NCBI RefSeq assembly: GCF_001673535.1
Contig: NZ_LZLY01000160.1
Coordinates: 1-64,000 of the forward strand
Direction: 5' to 3'
DNA length: 64,000 nucleotides
From: Mycobacterium sp. 1081908.1
GTDB lineage: Bacteria > Actinomycetota > Actinomycetes > Mycobacteriales > Mycobacteriaceae
Made by a program: the position numbers and the translations under genes. Positions 41,237-48,887 of the stretch are shown in pieces (the stretch's first letter is position 1; the number at the start of each line of letters is the position of its first letter). Below the pieces are notes generated by a model. The model did no database searches. It saw only the letters and a list, made by a program, of their open reading frames with translations, and was not told where the DNA came from.

Positions 41237-43072
41237 ATGGATTGCGGTACCCGCCACGACGCCGCGGCTCCACAAGGCATGCTTCTGATAGAGGACTGCC
41301 TGGACGCCGACGGCGGCGTCGCGTTGCCGCCGGGCACCACGCTGATATCGCTCATCGAGCGCAACATCGCCAATGTCGGTGAGGCCGTGGCATATCGCTA
41401 CCTGGACTACGCCCGCTCCGAAGGCCAGACCTTCGAAGTGACCTGGAACCAACTGGGGGTCCGGTTGCGGGCCATCGCCGCGCAGGTGCAGAAGGTCGCC
41501 GGCGAGGGCGATCGGGTGGCGATCCTGGCGCCGCAGGGCATCGACTACGTCGCCGGCTTCTACGCCGCGATCAAAGCGGGCGCCATCGCGGTGCCGCTGT
41601 TCGCGCCCGAGCTGCCGGGTCACGCCGAACGGCTGCAGACCGCGCTGCGCGACTCCCAGCCCGCCGCGGTCCTCACGACGGCGGCGACGAAAGAGGCGGT
41701 CGAGAACTTTCTGGAAAGCCTGCCGGACCTGCGCAAGCCGCACCTGATCGTCATCGACGCGGTCCCCGACTCGGCGGGGGAGTTGTTCCTTCCGGTCGAG
41801 CTGGACATGGACCGTGTGTCGCACCTGCAGTACACCTCGGGTTCGACACGGCCACCGGTCGGCGTGGAGATCACCCACCGGGCGGTCGGCACCAACCTCG
41901 TGCAGATGATCCTCTCGATCGACCTGCTCGACCGGAACACCCACGGCGTCAGCTGGTTACCGCTCTACCACGACATGGGCCTTTCCATGATCGGCTTTCC
42001 CGCGGTGTACGGCGGGCACTCGACGCTGATGTCGCCCACCGCCTTCGTCCGCAGGCCGCTGCGCTGGATCCACGCCATGTCCGCCGGGTCGAAGCAGGGC
42101 CGGGTGGTGACCGCCGCGCCGAACTTCGCCTACGAGTGGGCGGCGCAGCGCGGCCTGCCCGCGCCCGGTGACGACGTCGACCTGCGCAACGTGGTGATGA
42201 TCATCGGTTCCGAACCGGTGAGCATCGACGCGATCCGCACCTTCAACAAGGCCTTCGCCCCGTATGGGTTGCCGCGCACGGCCTTCAAGCCCTCGTATGG
42301 CATCGCGGAGGCGACGCTGCTCATCGCCACCATCGACGCCTCCGCCGAGGCATCCGTCGCGTACCTCGACCGCGAACAGCTGAGCGCCGGTCACGCGCTA
42401 CGCGTCGACGCGGACGCCCCCAACGCCGTGGCGCAGGTGTCCTGCGGCCGGGTCGCCCGCAGCCTGTGGGCCGTGATCGTCGACCCCGACAGCGGATCCG
42501 AGCTGCCCGACGGTGAGGTCGGCGAGGTCTGGCTGCAGGGCGACAACGTCGGTCTCGGCTATTGGGGGCTGCCCGAGGAAACCCAGCTGGCCTTCGGCGC
42601 CAAGCTGCAGTCGCGGCTGGCCGAGGGCAGCCACGCCGAGGGCTCGACGGCCGGACGAACCTGGTTGCGGACGGGGGATCTGGCCGTCTACCTCGACGGC
42701 GAGCTCTACGTGACGGGCCGAATCGCGGACCTGGTCACCATCGCGGGGCGCAACCACTATCCGCAGGACATCGAGGCCACCGCCGCGGAAGCCTCGCCGA
42801 TGGTGCGCCGGGGCTACGTCGCGGCGTTCGCCGTTCCGGCCAACGGCGAAGAACGCCTGGTCGTGATCGCCGAACGCGCCGCCGGCACCGGACGCGACGA
42901 TCCGCGCCCGGCGATCCTGGCGATCCAGGACGCGGTGTCGCGGCGGCATGGGGTGGCGGTCTCCGACGTGCGTTTCCTGCCGGCCGGCGCCATCCCGCGC
43001 ACCACCAGCGGAAAGCTCGCCCGCCGGGCCTGCCGTGCCGAATACCTGGACGGCACATTGGGCGTGCGCTAG
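41237..43072 (+). CDS. fadD31: Fatty-acyl-AMP ligase, FadD31-like (Rv1925)
   Basis: 611 aa, ATG 41237. FAAL-type adenylate-forming enzyme: YTSGSTRPPVGVEITH P-loop, GVSWLPLYHDMGLSMIGFPAVYGG (the FAAL signature), AFKPSYGIAEATLL, TGDLAVYLDGELYVTGR and the C-terminal TTSGKLARRACR catalytic Lys. FAALs make acyl-adenylates for transfer to acyl carrier domains of polyketide synthases rather than to CoA. No polyketide synthase is in the window. Position and length fit Mtb FadD31. Confidence 0.92.
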   Translation: MDCGTRHDAAAPQGMLLIEDCLDADGGVALPPGTTLISLIERNIANVGEAVAYRYLDYARSEGQTFEVTWNQLGVRLRAIAAQVQKVAGEGDRVAILAPQGIDYVAGFYAAIKAGAIAVPLFAPELPGHAERLQTALRDSQPAAVLTTAATKEAVENFLESLPDLRKPHLIVIDAVPDSAGELFLPVELDMDRVSHLQYTSGSTRPPVGVEITHRAVGTNLVQMILSIDLLDRNTHGVSWLPLYHDMGLSMIGFPAVYGGHSTLMSPTAFVRRPLRWIHAMSAGSKQGRVVTAAPNFAYEWAAQRGLPAPGDDVDLRNVVMIIGSEPVSIDAIRTFNKAFAPYGLPRTAFKPSYGIAEATLLIATIDASAEASVAYLDREQLSAGHALRVDADAPNAVAQVSCGRVARSLWAVIVDPDSGSELPDGEVGEVWLQGDNVGLGYWGLPEETQLAFGAKLQSRLAEGSHAEGSTAGRTWLRTGDLAVYLDGELYVTGRIADLVTIAGRNHYPQDIEATAAEASPMVRRGYVAAFAVPANGEERLVVIAERAAGTGRDDPRPAILAIQDAVSRRHGVAVSDVRFLPAGAIPRTTSGKLARRACRAEYLDGTLGVR

Positions 43073-43088
43073 ATGGCATCCTGGCGGT

Positions 43089-43763
43089 GTGGGCTTGCTG
43101 ATCCGCTTGGCCGAGCTGCTGATCGTGATCCTTCCGCTGACGGGCATGGCGATCGCGGCGGTGCGGGCGTTCGGCGCCAACAAGCGCCGCACCGAACGGC
43201 GGCAGGAACTCGACCCGCCGGCCGAAGCCGCGGTCCCGGCGGCCGAACGCGGCGTCAATAGCCAAGCGGCGCAATGGCGTTCGCTGCGACGCGTCATCGA
43301 GGAGCACGGCCGCACCGACGCCCGATGGCTCGAGTACGAACTCGACGTTGCCAAACTTCTCGACTTCCCGCTGATGACCGACATGCGGGACCCGCTGACC
43401 GTCGGCTTCCACAAGGCAAAGCTTCGGGCGGACTTCTTGCGCCCCGTCAAAGCCGAAGACCTGCTCGACGACCGGGAGGCGGCGAGTCGGTATCAGACCG
43501 CGGTCGAGGACTACGTGACCGCGTTCAACGTGGCCGAGGCCGAGGCGATGCGCAAGCGCCGGAGCGACTTCTCGCGGGAGGCCCAGCAGCGGATCGCGCG
43601 CGCCCAGAGCCTGCTGCGGGTGGCGTCGGACCCGGCCGCGGCGGCGCAGGAACGCCAGCAGGCCTTCGACCTGGCCCGCAAAGAGCTGGACGGCCTCCTC
43701 GTCTTGCCGTCGACGACGCAGGCCAGCATCGAGCGCGGCATCTCCGGTCAGTTGGAGAGCTAG
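43089..43763 (+). CDS. Conserved membrane-anchored protein, Rv1927-like
   Basis: 224 aa, GTG 43089. One N-terminal membrane segment (GLLIRLAELLIVILPLTGMAIAAVRAFG), then a basic stretch and a long helical region (residues about 60-220, many E, R, A and L), likely coiled coil. No catalytic motif. It starts 16 bases after fadD31 and is probably cotranscribed. In Mtb the gene after mpt63 (Rv1927) is similar as I recall; mpt63 is not seen here. Function unknown. Confidence 0.8.
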   Translation: MGLLIRLAELLIVILPLTGMAIAAVRAFGANKRRTERRQELDPPAEAAVPAAERGVNSQAAQWRSLRRVIEEHGRTDARWLEYELDVAKLLDFPLMTDMRDPLTVGFHKAKLRADFLRPVKAEDLLDDREAASRYQTAVEDYVTAFNVAEAEAMRKRRSDFSREAQQRIARAQSLLRVASDPAAAAQERQQAFDLARKELDGLLVLPSTTQASIERGISGQLES

Positions 43764-43796
43764 GCGGCAAAGCCGGCGGGGTGCCACGATGATCGC

Positions 43797-44558
43797 ATGA
43801 CCGCCATACCCGACCTGCCCGACGCGGATTCAGGTCTTGTGGGTTTCCCCCTCAGCCCGCCGCCGCTTCCCGGCCCGGTCACGTTCGAGCAGCGCTGGGC
43901 CGACCTGACCTTCGTCCATTGGCCGGTGCGGCCCGAGAGCGTCGAACGCTTCTACCCGCCGGGAACCCGGCCGGACGTGTTCGCGGACGGGATGACCTAC
44001 GTGGGGCTGATCCCGTTCGTATTGGCCAGCACCAAAGTCGGCACGGCGTTACCGGTGCCGTATTTCGGCGGCTTCGCGGAGACCAATGTCCGGCTGTATT
44101 CGATCGATGACGCCGGCCGGCACGGGGTTTTGTTCCGATCGCTGGAAACGTCCCGCCTGGCCGTCGTGCCCGTGATCCGGATGGCGCTCGGCGTGCCCTA
44201 CGCCTGGTCGCGGATGCGGGTGACGCGACGTGGCGAGCGCATCGAGTACGACAGCGTGCGCCGCTGGCCGCGGCGCGGCCTGCGCAGCCGGCTGACGGTC
44301 GCCGTCGGTGAGGCGGTCGAGCCGACGCCGGTGGAGGTGTGGCTTACCGCCCGCTGGGGGGCCCACACCCACAAGGCCGGGCGGACCTGGTGGGTGCCGA
44401 ACGAGCACGAGCCGTGGCCGTTTCGCCGCGCGGAGATCGCCGAGCTCAGCGACGACCTGCTGGGCGCAAGCGGGGTCCGCCCCGCCGGCGAGCGCCTGCG
44501 CCCGCTGTTCTCGTCCGGTGTGCGGACCCGGTTCGGTCGCCCGTTCCTCGTCGGCTGA
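43797..44558 (+). CDS. DUF2071 (YqjF-like) domain protein
   Basis: 253 aa, ATG 43797. DUF2071 features: FEQRWADLTFVHWPVRPESVERFYPPGTRPD, TYVGLIPFVL, GGFAETNVRLYSIDDAGRHGVLFRSLETSRL and a final VPNEHEPWPFRRAE. It is a beta-barrel lipocalin-like fold of unknown function found in acetoacetate-decarboxylase-like proteins. Convergent with the SDR gene at 44565, 6 bases apart. Confidence 0.88.
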   Translation: MTAIPDLPDADSGLVGFPLSPPPLPGPVTFEQRWADLTFVHWPVRPESVERFYPPGTRPDVFADGMTYVGLIPFVLASTKVGTALPVPYFGGFAETNVRLYSIDDAGRHGVLFRSLETSRLAVVPVIRMALGVPYAWSRMRVTRRGERIEYDSVRRWPRRGLRSRLTVAVGEAVEPTPVEVWLTARWGAHTHKAGRTWWVPNEHEPWPFRRAEIAELSDDLLGASGVRPAGERLRPLFSSGVRTRFGRPFLVG

Positions 44559-44564
44559 GCCCGC

Positions 44565-45332
44565 TCAGGGGCAGCAGTAGCCGCCGTCGATCACGACGTC
44601 CGAACCGGTCATGTAGCTGGACGCCTCGCTGGCCAGGTACAGGTACAGCCCGGCGAGCTCGTCGGGCCGGCCCAAGCGGCCCATCGGTATTTTCGGTTCC
44701 CACAGGGCGTGGTAGTCCGCCAGCGGCTCGACGAGCTCGGTGAGGATGTAACCCGGGCTGACGGCGTTGACCCGAATGTTGTGCGGCGCGAACTCGACGG
44801 CCATGGCCTTGGTCAGGTGAATCACCGCCGCCTTGGAGGCGCAGTAGTGGCCCACCTGCTGCGGGATGTTGATGATGTGGCCGGACATCGACGCGGTCGT
44901 GATGATTGACCCGCCCCGTCCCTGCCGCACCATCGCCCGGGCCGCCGCCTGGGCGGTGAGGAACACGCCCGTCACGTTGGTGTCCTGGATGCGCTGAAAC
45001 TCTTCCAGCGGCATGTCCAGCATCGGGGTGACGGTGATGATCCCGGCGTTGCAGACCGCGATGTCGATGCCGCCCAGCTCCGCGGTGGCCCGGTCCACCA
45101 TGGCGTCGACTTGAGCGGGCTGGGTCACGTCGCAACTGATGGGCACGGCCCGGCCGCCCGCCGCGGTGAGCTCTTCGGCGACTTTGGCCAAGGCGTCGGA
45201 ATGCCTTGCCGCGATGGCCACTTCCGCGCCGGCTTGAACGTAGGCCAGTGCCACCTCCTTGCCGATGCCGCTGGACGCCCCGGTCACCAGGGCGCGCTTG
45301 CCGCGCAAATCAAACAGGTCCAGCACACTCAT
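44565..45332 (-). CDS. Short-chain dehydrogenase, Rv1928c-like
   Basis: 255 aa, the size I recall for Mtb Rv1928c. SDR motifs TGASSGIG (about 16-23), CNAGI (about 93), catalytic TTASMSGHI...YCASK and VNAVSPGYILTEL, plus the C-terminal tail YMTGSDVVIDGGYCCP. 3-oxoacyl-ACP reductase/steroid dehydrogenase type. ATG 45332. A KstR-like operator at 45367-45380 lies between it and the divergent NTF2-like gene, suggesting a role in sterol or lipid catabolism. Confidence 0.92.
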   Translation of the reverse strand: MSVLDLFDLRGKRALVTGASSGIGKEVALAYVQAGAEVAIAARHSDALAKVAEELTAAGGRAVPISCDVTQPAQVDAMVDRATAELGGIDIAVCNAGIITVTPMLDMPLEEFQRIQDTNVTGVFLTAQAAARAMVRQGRGGSIITTASMSGHIINIPQQVGHYCASKAAVIHLTKAMAVEFAPHNIRVNAVSPGYILTELVEPLADYHALWEPKIPMGRLGRPDELAGLYLYLASEASSYMTGSDVVIDGGYCCP

Positions 45333-45366
45333 CGGACATCCCCATTCGCCAACCGTCGCCTTCAAC

Positions 45367-45380
45367 AAGAACCCGTTCTA
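45367..45380. promoter_or_regulatory. KstR-like operator
   Basis: AAGAACCCGTTCTA matches TnnAACnnGTTnnA at every fixed base except the first T. AACnnGTT is perfect. It lies 35 bases from the SDR start and 12 bases from the divergent NTF2-like start at 45392, the usual position for a KstR site repressing both genes. Regulation by KstR is inference. Confidence 0.55.
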
Positions 45381-45391
45381 GTGTGTCCGGC

Positions 45392-45868
45392 ATGGGCAAA
45401 TTCACCAGGGCCGAAATCGAGCGAGCCGTCGAAAACTACACGAAAGTCGCCGAGGGGTGCAGCGCCTCGGGCGACTGGCGACCGTTCGCCGATCTCTTCA
45501 CCGAGGACGTCGTCTACACCGAGCATCACTACGGCGTCTTTCATGGCCGGGAGGCGGTGCGCGACTGGATCGTCGCAGTGATGGCCCCGTTCCCGCACAT
45601 GCGCTTTCCCAGCGACTGGATCGCCTACGACGACGACAACGACGCCGTGGTCATCATGATCAAGAACCTGCTAGACCACCCGACCGACCCGAACGGCGAG
45701 CCGTTCTGGTTCCCCAACTGGACCCGGCTCGTCTACGCGGGCAACGGCCTGTTCTCCAGCGAGGAAGACATCTACAACCCGAACCGGGACGCGCCCGGTG
45801 TGGTGGGGGCGTGGCTGCAGGCCGGCGGTCAGCTGGCCTCCACGGAATTCCTGCAGCCCAACGCCTAG
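45392..45868 (+). CDS. NTF2/SnoaL-like family protein
   Basis: 158 aa, ATG 45392. NTF2-like cone fold: VENYTKVAEGCSASGDWRPFADLFTEDVVYTEHHYGVFHGREAVRDWIVAVMAPFP, then MIKNLLDHPTDPNGEPFWFPNWTRLVYAGNG. Such proteins are hydratases, isomerases (ketosteroid isomerase-like) or ligand carriers. It shares a KstR-like operator with the divergent SDR, so a ketosteroid isomerase or hydratase-type role in sterol catabolism is possible. Not proven. Confidence 0.83.
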   Translation: MGKFTRAEIERAVENYTKVAEGCSASGDWRPFADLFTEDVVYTEHHYGVFHGREAVRDWIVAVMAPFPHMRFPSDWIAYDDDNDAVVIMIKNLLDHPTDPNGEPFWFPNWTRLVYAGNGLFSSEEDIYNPNRDAPGVVGAWLQAGGQLASTEFLQPNA

Positions 45869-45893
45869 GCCGCGCCGACGGCTTCTCATGACA

Positions 45894-45915
45894 ATTGCAT
45901 TGTGCAATAATTGCA
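45894..45915. promoter_or_regulatory. Overlapping inverted repeats upstream of the F420-type reductase gene
   Basis: ATTGCA-TTG-TGCAAT (45894-45908) and TGCAAT-A-ATTGCA (45903-45915) overlap, giving three ATTGCA half-sites. They are 35-56 bases before the ATG at 45950. Likely operator for a dimeric (TetR or MarR type) regulator; none is encoded next to it. Confidence 0.6.
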
Positions 45916-45949
45916 GTTGTCTACCATAGGGGAGCGGAGGTCGTCGAAT

Positions 45950-46429
45950 ATGAGGATTGTCAAGGAGATTCAGCCACCAACGGGACCGACCCGGTTCCTT
46001 TTCCGGATGCCCATCCACCTGTATCGGCTCGGGCTGGGGTGGCTGTTCGGGAGCCGCATTCTGCTGCTCAACCACACCGGCCGCGTCTCCGGCCAGCCCC
46101 GCCAGACCGTCCTCGAGGTGGCCGAGCGCGACGGCGACAGCTATGTCGTCGCCTCGGGATGGGGAGCTAACGCGGCGTGGTATCGCAACGTCCTGCGCAA
46201 CCCCGAGGTCAGCGTCCAGGTGGGGACGCGAACGATCCCCGTGACGGCCATACCGCTGGGCAAGGACGAAGGGGCGCAGGTCTTTCTTCGCTACGCGTCG
46301 CGGCATCGCGCGGCGGCCAAGTTCGTGCTGCCCCGCATGCTGGGGTTCTCCGTCGACGGATCCGACGCGGACTTCCGCGCCGTCGGCGAAAACCTCCCCT
46401 TCGTCCGGTTCGTCCCCCGGACGGCTTAA
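45950..46429 (+). CDS. F420/deazaflavin-dependent nitroreductase family protein (DDN/DUF385-like)
   Basis: 159 aa, ATG 45950 after GGAGCGGAGG. Signature of the split-barrel DDN family: LNHTGRVSGQPRQTVLEVAERDGDSYVVASGWG, NAAWYRNVLRNPEVSVQVG and FLRYASRHRA. These use coenzyme F420H2 or FMN to reduce nitro compounds, quinones or enones. The control region holds overlapping palindromes. The 3' end overlaps the convergent YjbR-like gene by 4 bases. Confidence 0.9.
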   Translation: MRIVKEIQPPTGPTRFLFRMPIHLYRLGLGWLFGSRILLLNHTGRVSGQPRQTVLEVAERDGDSYVVASGWGANAAWYRNVLRNPEVSVQVGTRTIPVTAIPLGKDEGAQVFLRYASRHRAAAKFVLPRMLGFSVDGSDADFRAVGENLPFVRFVPRTA

Positions 46430-46749
46430 TGCGCCGCAACGAATTCCACGGCCTCGTCGAGAAGTGACGCCCACGTTTGCGATCGACCGACGTCGACGGA
46501 GGCCCATTCGCGAAAGCGCCGCCCTGCCGGCGCGAACGGCACGGCCTCACCGGATTTGACGAGTTCGTCGACCCTGGCCGCGGGCAGCTTGACGAGCAGC
46601 GCGGCGGCGCGGCGGTCGAAAGAGGCGAAAAACCGACCGCCGACGCGCAGGCAGGGCAGGCCCATCATTGTCGAGCGGGTGACGGTCGCGGCGGTCAGCA
46701 GCGGTTCGGCGAGCGCCCAGAAGTTGGCTTCGGCGAAGTTGTCGCTCAC
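46426..46749 (-). CDS. MmcQ/YjbR family small protein
   Basis: 107 aa, GTG 46749 overlapping the AHSA1 stop by 4 bases (GTGA). MmcQ/YjbR-like: TRSTMMGLPCLRVGGRFFASFDRR, KLPAARVDELVKSGEAVPFAPAGRRFREW. DNA-binding-like CyaY fold, function unknown. Last gene of the four-gene coupled operon that starts at 48072. Confidence 0.8.
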   Translation of the reverse strand: MSDNFAEANFWALAEPLLTAATVTRSTMMGLPCLRVGGRFFASFDRRAAALLVKLPAARVDELVKSGEAVPFAPAGRRFREWASVDVGRSQTWASLLDEAVEFVAAH

Positions 46750-47213
46750 CGGTGCAGCTCCTCGCGACTCGGCACCCGACGGTCGGCCCATGGATCGGCG
46801 CCGACGTGTTCGCCCTCGGCGGTGCGGCGCAGCCGGTCGAGGTAGTGAGCCCAACCGCCGTCGTGAGCGTCGGCGGCGCGATCCTCGAGACCACGGTGCA
46901 CCAGTTTGACGAGAGTGGTGCCGTCGGGCTGTGCTATGAGGTCGATCTCGACGGTGGTCGAGCCGGGTGGGATCCCGACGTCGGCCCGCTCCCAGCCGTA
47001 GGTGAAGACGATGCGGCGCGGCGGCTCGACCTCGACGTAGCGGCCACTCACGGTGTCGCCGTTGGGATGCGTCCAGCGGACGACGCCGCCCGGCGTGGCG
47101 TCCAGCAGCGCATCCTCGGCCATCCATCGCCCGAATTGGACGGGGTCGGTGAACAATTCGAAGACCCGCTGCGCGCTGGCCCGCACCACGAACTGCTGGG
47201 CCACCAACTTCAT
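46746..47213 (-). CDS. AHSA1/SRPBCC domain protein, partner of ArsR regulator (second module)
   Basis: 155 aa, ATG 47213 overlapping the ArsR stop (ATGA). AHSA1 pattern FVVRASAQRVFELFTDPVQFGRWMAEDALLDATPGG, VRWTHPNGDTVSGRYVEVEPPRRIVFTYGWE, GTTLVKLVHRGLED. Together with the ArsR gene it repeats the organisation seen at 24797-25512, though the two AHSA1 proteins are only distantly alike. Confidence 0.88.
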   Translation of the reverse strand: MKLVAQQFVVRASAQRVFELFTDPVQFGRWMAEDALLDATPGGVVRWTHPNGDTVSGRYVEVEPPRRIVFTYGWERADVGIPPGSTTVEIDLIAQPDGTTLVKLVHRGLEDRAADAHDGGWAHYLDRLRRTAEGEHVGADPWADRRVPSREELHR

Positions 47214-47524
47214 GGCGCTTCGCTTTCCGCGGCGGCGCGCAACCGTTGCAGCGGTGCGGCCCAGAACTCGTCCAGCAGCGCGGCCACCTCGGCAACCCGA
47301 GCCACATCGGCGCGATACAGCCGCCGGGTCGCGTCGACGCGCACGTCGATCAATCCCGCGTCGCGCAGGACCTTGAGGTGTTGGCTCGCGGCCGATCTCG
47401 ACAGGCCCGCCGCCTCGGCGAGCGCGGACGCAGGTCGCTCTTGATCCCATACCAAACGCAGCATCGTGCGCCGGCCCGGATGGGCCAGCGCCCTGATGGC
47501 CGCCTCGACGGCCGGCTCGGTCAT
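47210..47524 (-). CDS. ArsR family transcriptional regulator (second module)
   Basis: 104 aa, ATG 47524 overlapping the stop of the DinB-like gene (ATGA). Winged HTH: AAIRALAHPGRRTMLRLVWDQERPASALAEAAGLSRSAASQHLKVLRDAGL. No metal Cys. Likely binds the 34-bp palindrome at the operon start (48064-48097) and represses all four coupled genes. Confidence 0.9.
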   Translation of the reverse strand: MTEPAVEAAIRALAHPGRRTMLRLVWDQERPASALAEAAGLSRSAASQHLKVLRDAGLIDVRVDATRRLYRADVARVAEVAALLDEFWAAPLQRLRAAAESEAP

Positions 47525-48072
47525 ACCGCGCGGCCCATCGCCGCCAGCAGTCGATCCTGCGCCGACGCCCCCTCGCCGAGCGGCACCTCCGGGCCGACAA
47601 TGCCGGCTTCCCGCCCGCGCCTTGGCATTTCGGGCAGGAACATCGCGGCGCACGCCGCCACTTGGTCCGCATCGAGCCGCTCATCCTGGCCCGTGGCACG
47701 GGCCAGGTCCCAGGTGTGGATCAGAACATCCATGAACGTTCCCGCAACCGCATCGGCCACCGTCCAGTCGAAGCCCAGCGGCGAGACGCAGACGCGCTCC
47801 ATCGCGCCAGGCGATTCCAGGGCCGTCAGGACGCGGTCCACACACTGCCGGTACTGCGCGCCGCGTAACGCGGCTTGCTCCGACCCCGTCGCTGCGGCGA
47901 GCAGATACTCGGCGCCGCCGACAAGATGATCGATCAGTTGCCGCACCGACCACTCCGAGCACGGGGTCGGCCACTCCAGTTGGTCCGGCGTGACCGCCTC
48001 CACGACCGCGACGGCGCGATCCGTCGCGGCCCGGTACAGCAGCAGGGGCGGGGGCGGCTGGTAGTTTAGCAT
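47521..48072 (-). CDS. TIGR03086/DinB-like protein, first gene of an ArsR operon
   Basis: 183 aa. DinB/MDMPI fold: LLLYRAATDRAVAVVEAVTPDQLEWPTPCSEWSVRQLIDHLVGGAEYLL and VLIHTWDLARATG (metal-binding His). The ATG at 48072 lies inside the 34-bp palindrome, directly after AGGAG with no spacing, an unusual ribosome-binding layout that implies control of translation or transcription at the start. No later start would keep the conserved N terminus. It precedes ArsR, AHSA1 and YjbR-like genes, all linked by 4-base overlaps. Confidence 0.87.
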   Translation of the reverse strand: MLNYQPPPPLLLYRAATDRAVAVVEAVTPDQLEWPTPCSEWSVRQLIDHLVGGAEYLLAAATGSEQAALRGAQYRQCVDRVLTALESPGAMERVCVSPLGFDWTVADAVAGTFMDVLIHTWDLARATGQDERLDADQVAACAAMFLPEMPRRGREAGIVGPEVPLGEGASAQDRLLAAMGRAV

Positions 48073-48097
48073 CTCCTAAATTTAGGAGATGCTAAAC
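48064..48097. promoter_or_regulatory. Perfect 34-bp palindrome over the start of the ArsR operon
   Basis: Arm GTTTAGCATCTCCTAAA (48064-48080) is followed without spacer by its exact reverse complement (48081-48097). It includes the ATG (48070-48072) and AGGAG of the first operon gene and, by symmetry, a mirror-image ATG on the other strand. Length and position suggest the operator of the ArsR protein encoded downstream, possibly bound by two dimers. Confidence 0.85.
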
Positions 48098-48115
48098 AAA
48101 GCCGTCAAGGGGAAG

Positions 48116-48868
48116 CTAGCTGGAAGGGACCGACGCGGCGGGCGCCAGCCGCCTGCGCCGCCGCGACCGCACCGCCGCCAGCGCCTGCTCCCACGCCAGC
48201 ATCGTGGTGGCCTTGAGGTTGGCCGGCTTGGCGCTGTCCTTCGAAAGCAGCGCCGTGGCGGCGGCTTTCGTGGTCGCCGACGCCTTCGACATGTGGCCGG
48301 AGTCGAACGGGGGCTGCGGGTCGTATTCGATCGCGAGCTGGATCGCCTTCGCGCGGCCTTCGCCGCCGATCTGGCCGGCCAGCCAGAACGCCAGGTCAAG
48401 CCCGGCGGAAACCCCCGCGCTGGTGACGACGTCGCCCTCGTGCACCACGCGCTCATCGGCCACCGGGATGGCGCCAAACCCCTTCAACAACGGAATGGCG
48501 AGCCAGTGCGACGTCGCGCGCCGTCCCTCGAGCAGGCCGGCGGCGGCGAGGATCACCGAGCCCGAACACACCGACGTCGTCCAGCTCGCGGTCCGGTGTG
48601 CCCGGCGCAGCCACTCCAGCAGCGCCTCGTCGCGCGCGTGCACCGGCGTCGATGGGCCGCCCGGCACCAGAATGACGTCGGGGGAAGGGGTTTCGGCCAG
48701 CGAGTGGGTGGCGCCGATGACCAGCGCCCCGGAGTCGGCGGTGATCGGTCCGGATTCGTGCCACACGAATCGCACCTCCGCGTCGGGCAGGTTGCGCAGC
48801 ACCTCGTAGGGGCCGATCATGTCCAGCGCGGTGAATCCGGGATAGGCCACGAAGGCGATCTGGGTCAT
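48116..48868 (-). CDS. DJ-1/PfpI family protein, isonitrile-hydratase-like (Rv1930c-like)
   Basis: 250 aa, ATG 48868. DJ-1 fold: IAFVAYPGFTALDMIGPYEVL, VILVPGGPSTPVHARDEALLEWLR, nucleophile elbow TTSVCSGSVILAAAGLLEGRRATSHW with the Cys at about residue 118. The elbow resembles isocyanide hydratases (ThiJ/PfpI InhA type). The C-terminal 60 residues (GHMSKASATTKAAATAL...) are an extra Ala/Lys helix. As I recall the Mtb gene is shorter (174 aa). It follows the GlxA-type regulator by 19 bases and is probably cotranscribed. Confidence 0.88.
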   Translation of the reverse strand: MTQIAFVAYPGFTALDMIGPYEVLRNLPDAEVRFVWHESGPITADSGALVIGATHSLAETPSPDVILVPGGPSTPVHARDEALLEWLRRAHRTASWTTSVCSGSVILAAAGLLEGRRATSHWLAIPLLKGFGAIPVADERVVHEGDVVTSAGVSAGLDLAFWLAGQIGGEGRAKAIQLAIEYDPQPPFDSGHMSKASATTKAAATALLSKDSAKPANLKATTMLAWEQALAAVRSRRRRRLAPAASVPSS

Positions 48869-48887
48869 CGGAGGTGCCCTTTCTGAT

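Noticed and set aside
45897..45905. Fourth copy of the GCACAATGC core on the minus strand
   Set aside because: Only 9 bases match and they are explained by the palindrome of that site, so I did not count it as part of the repeat family.
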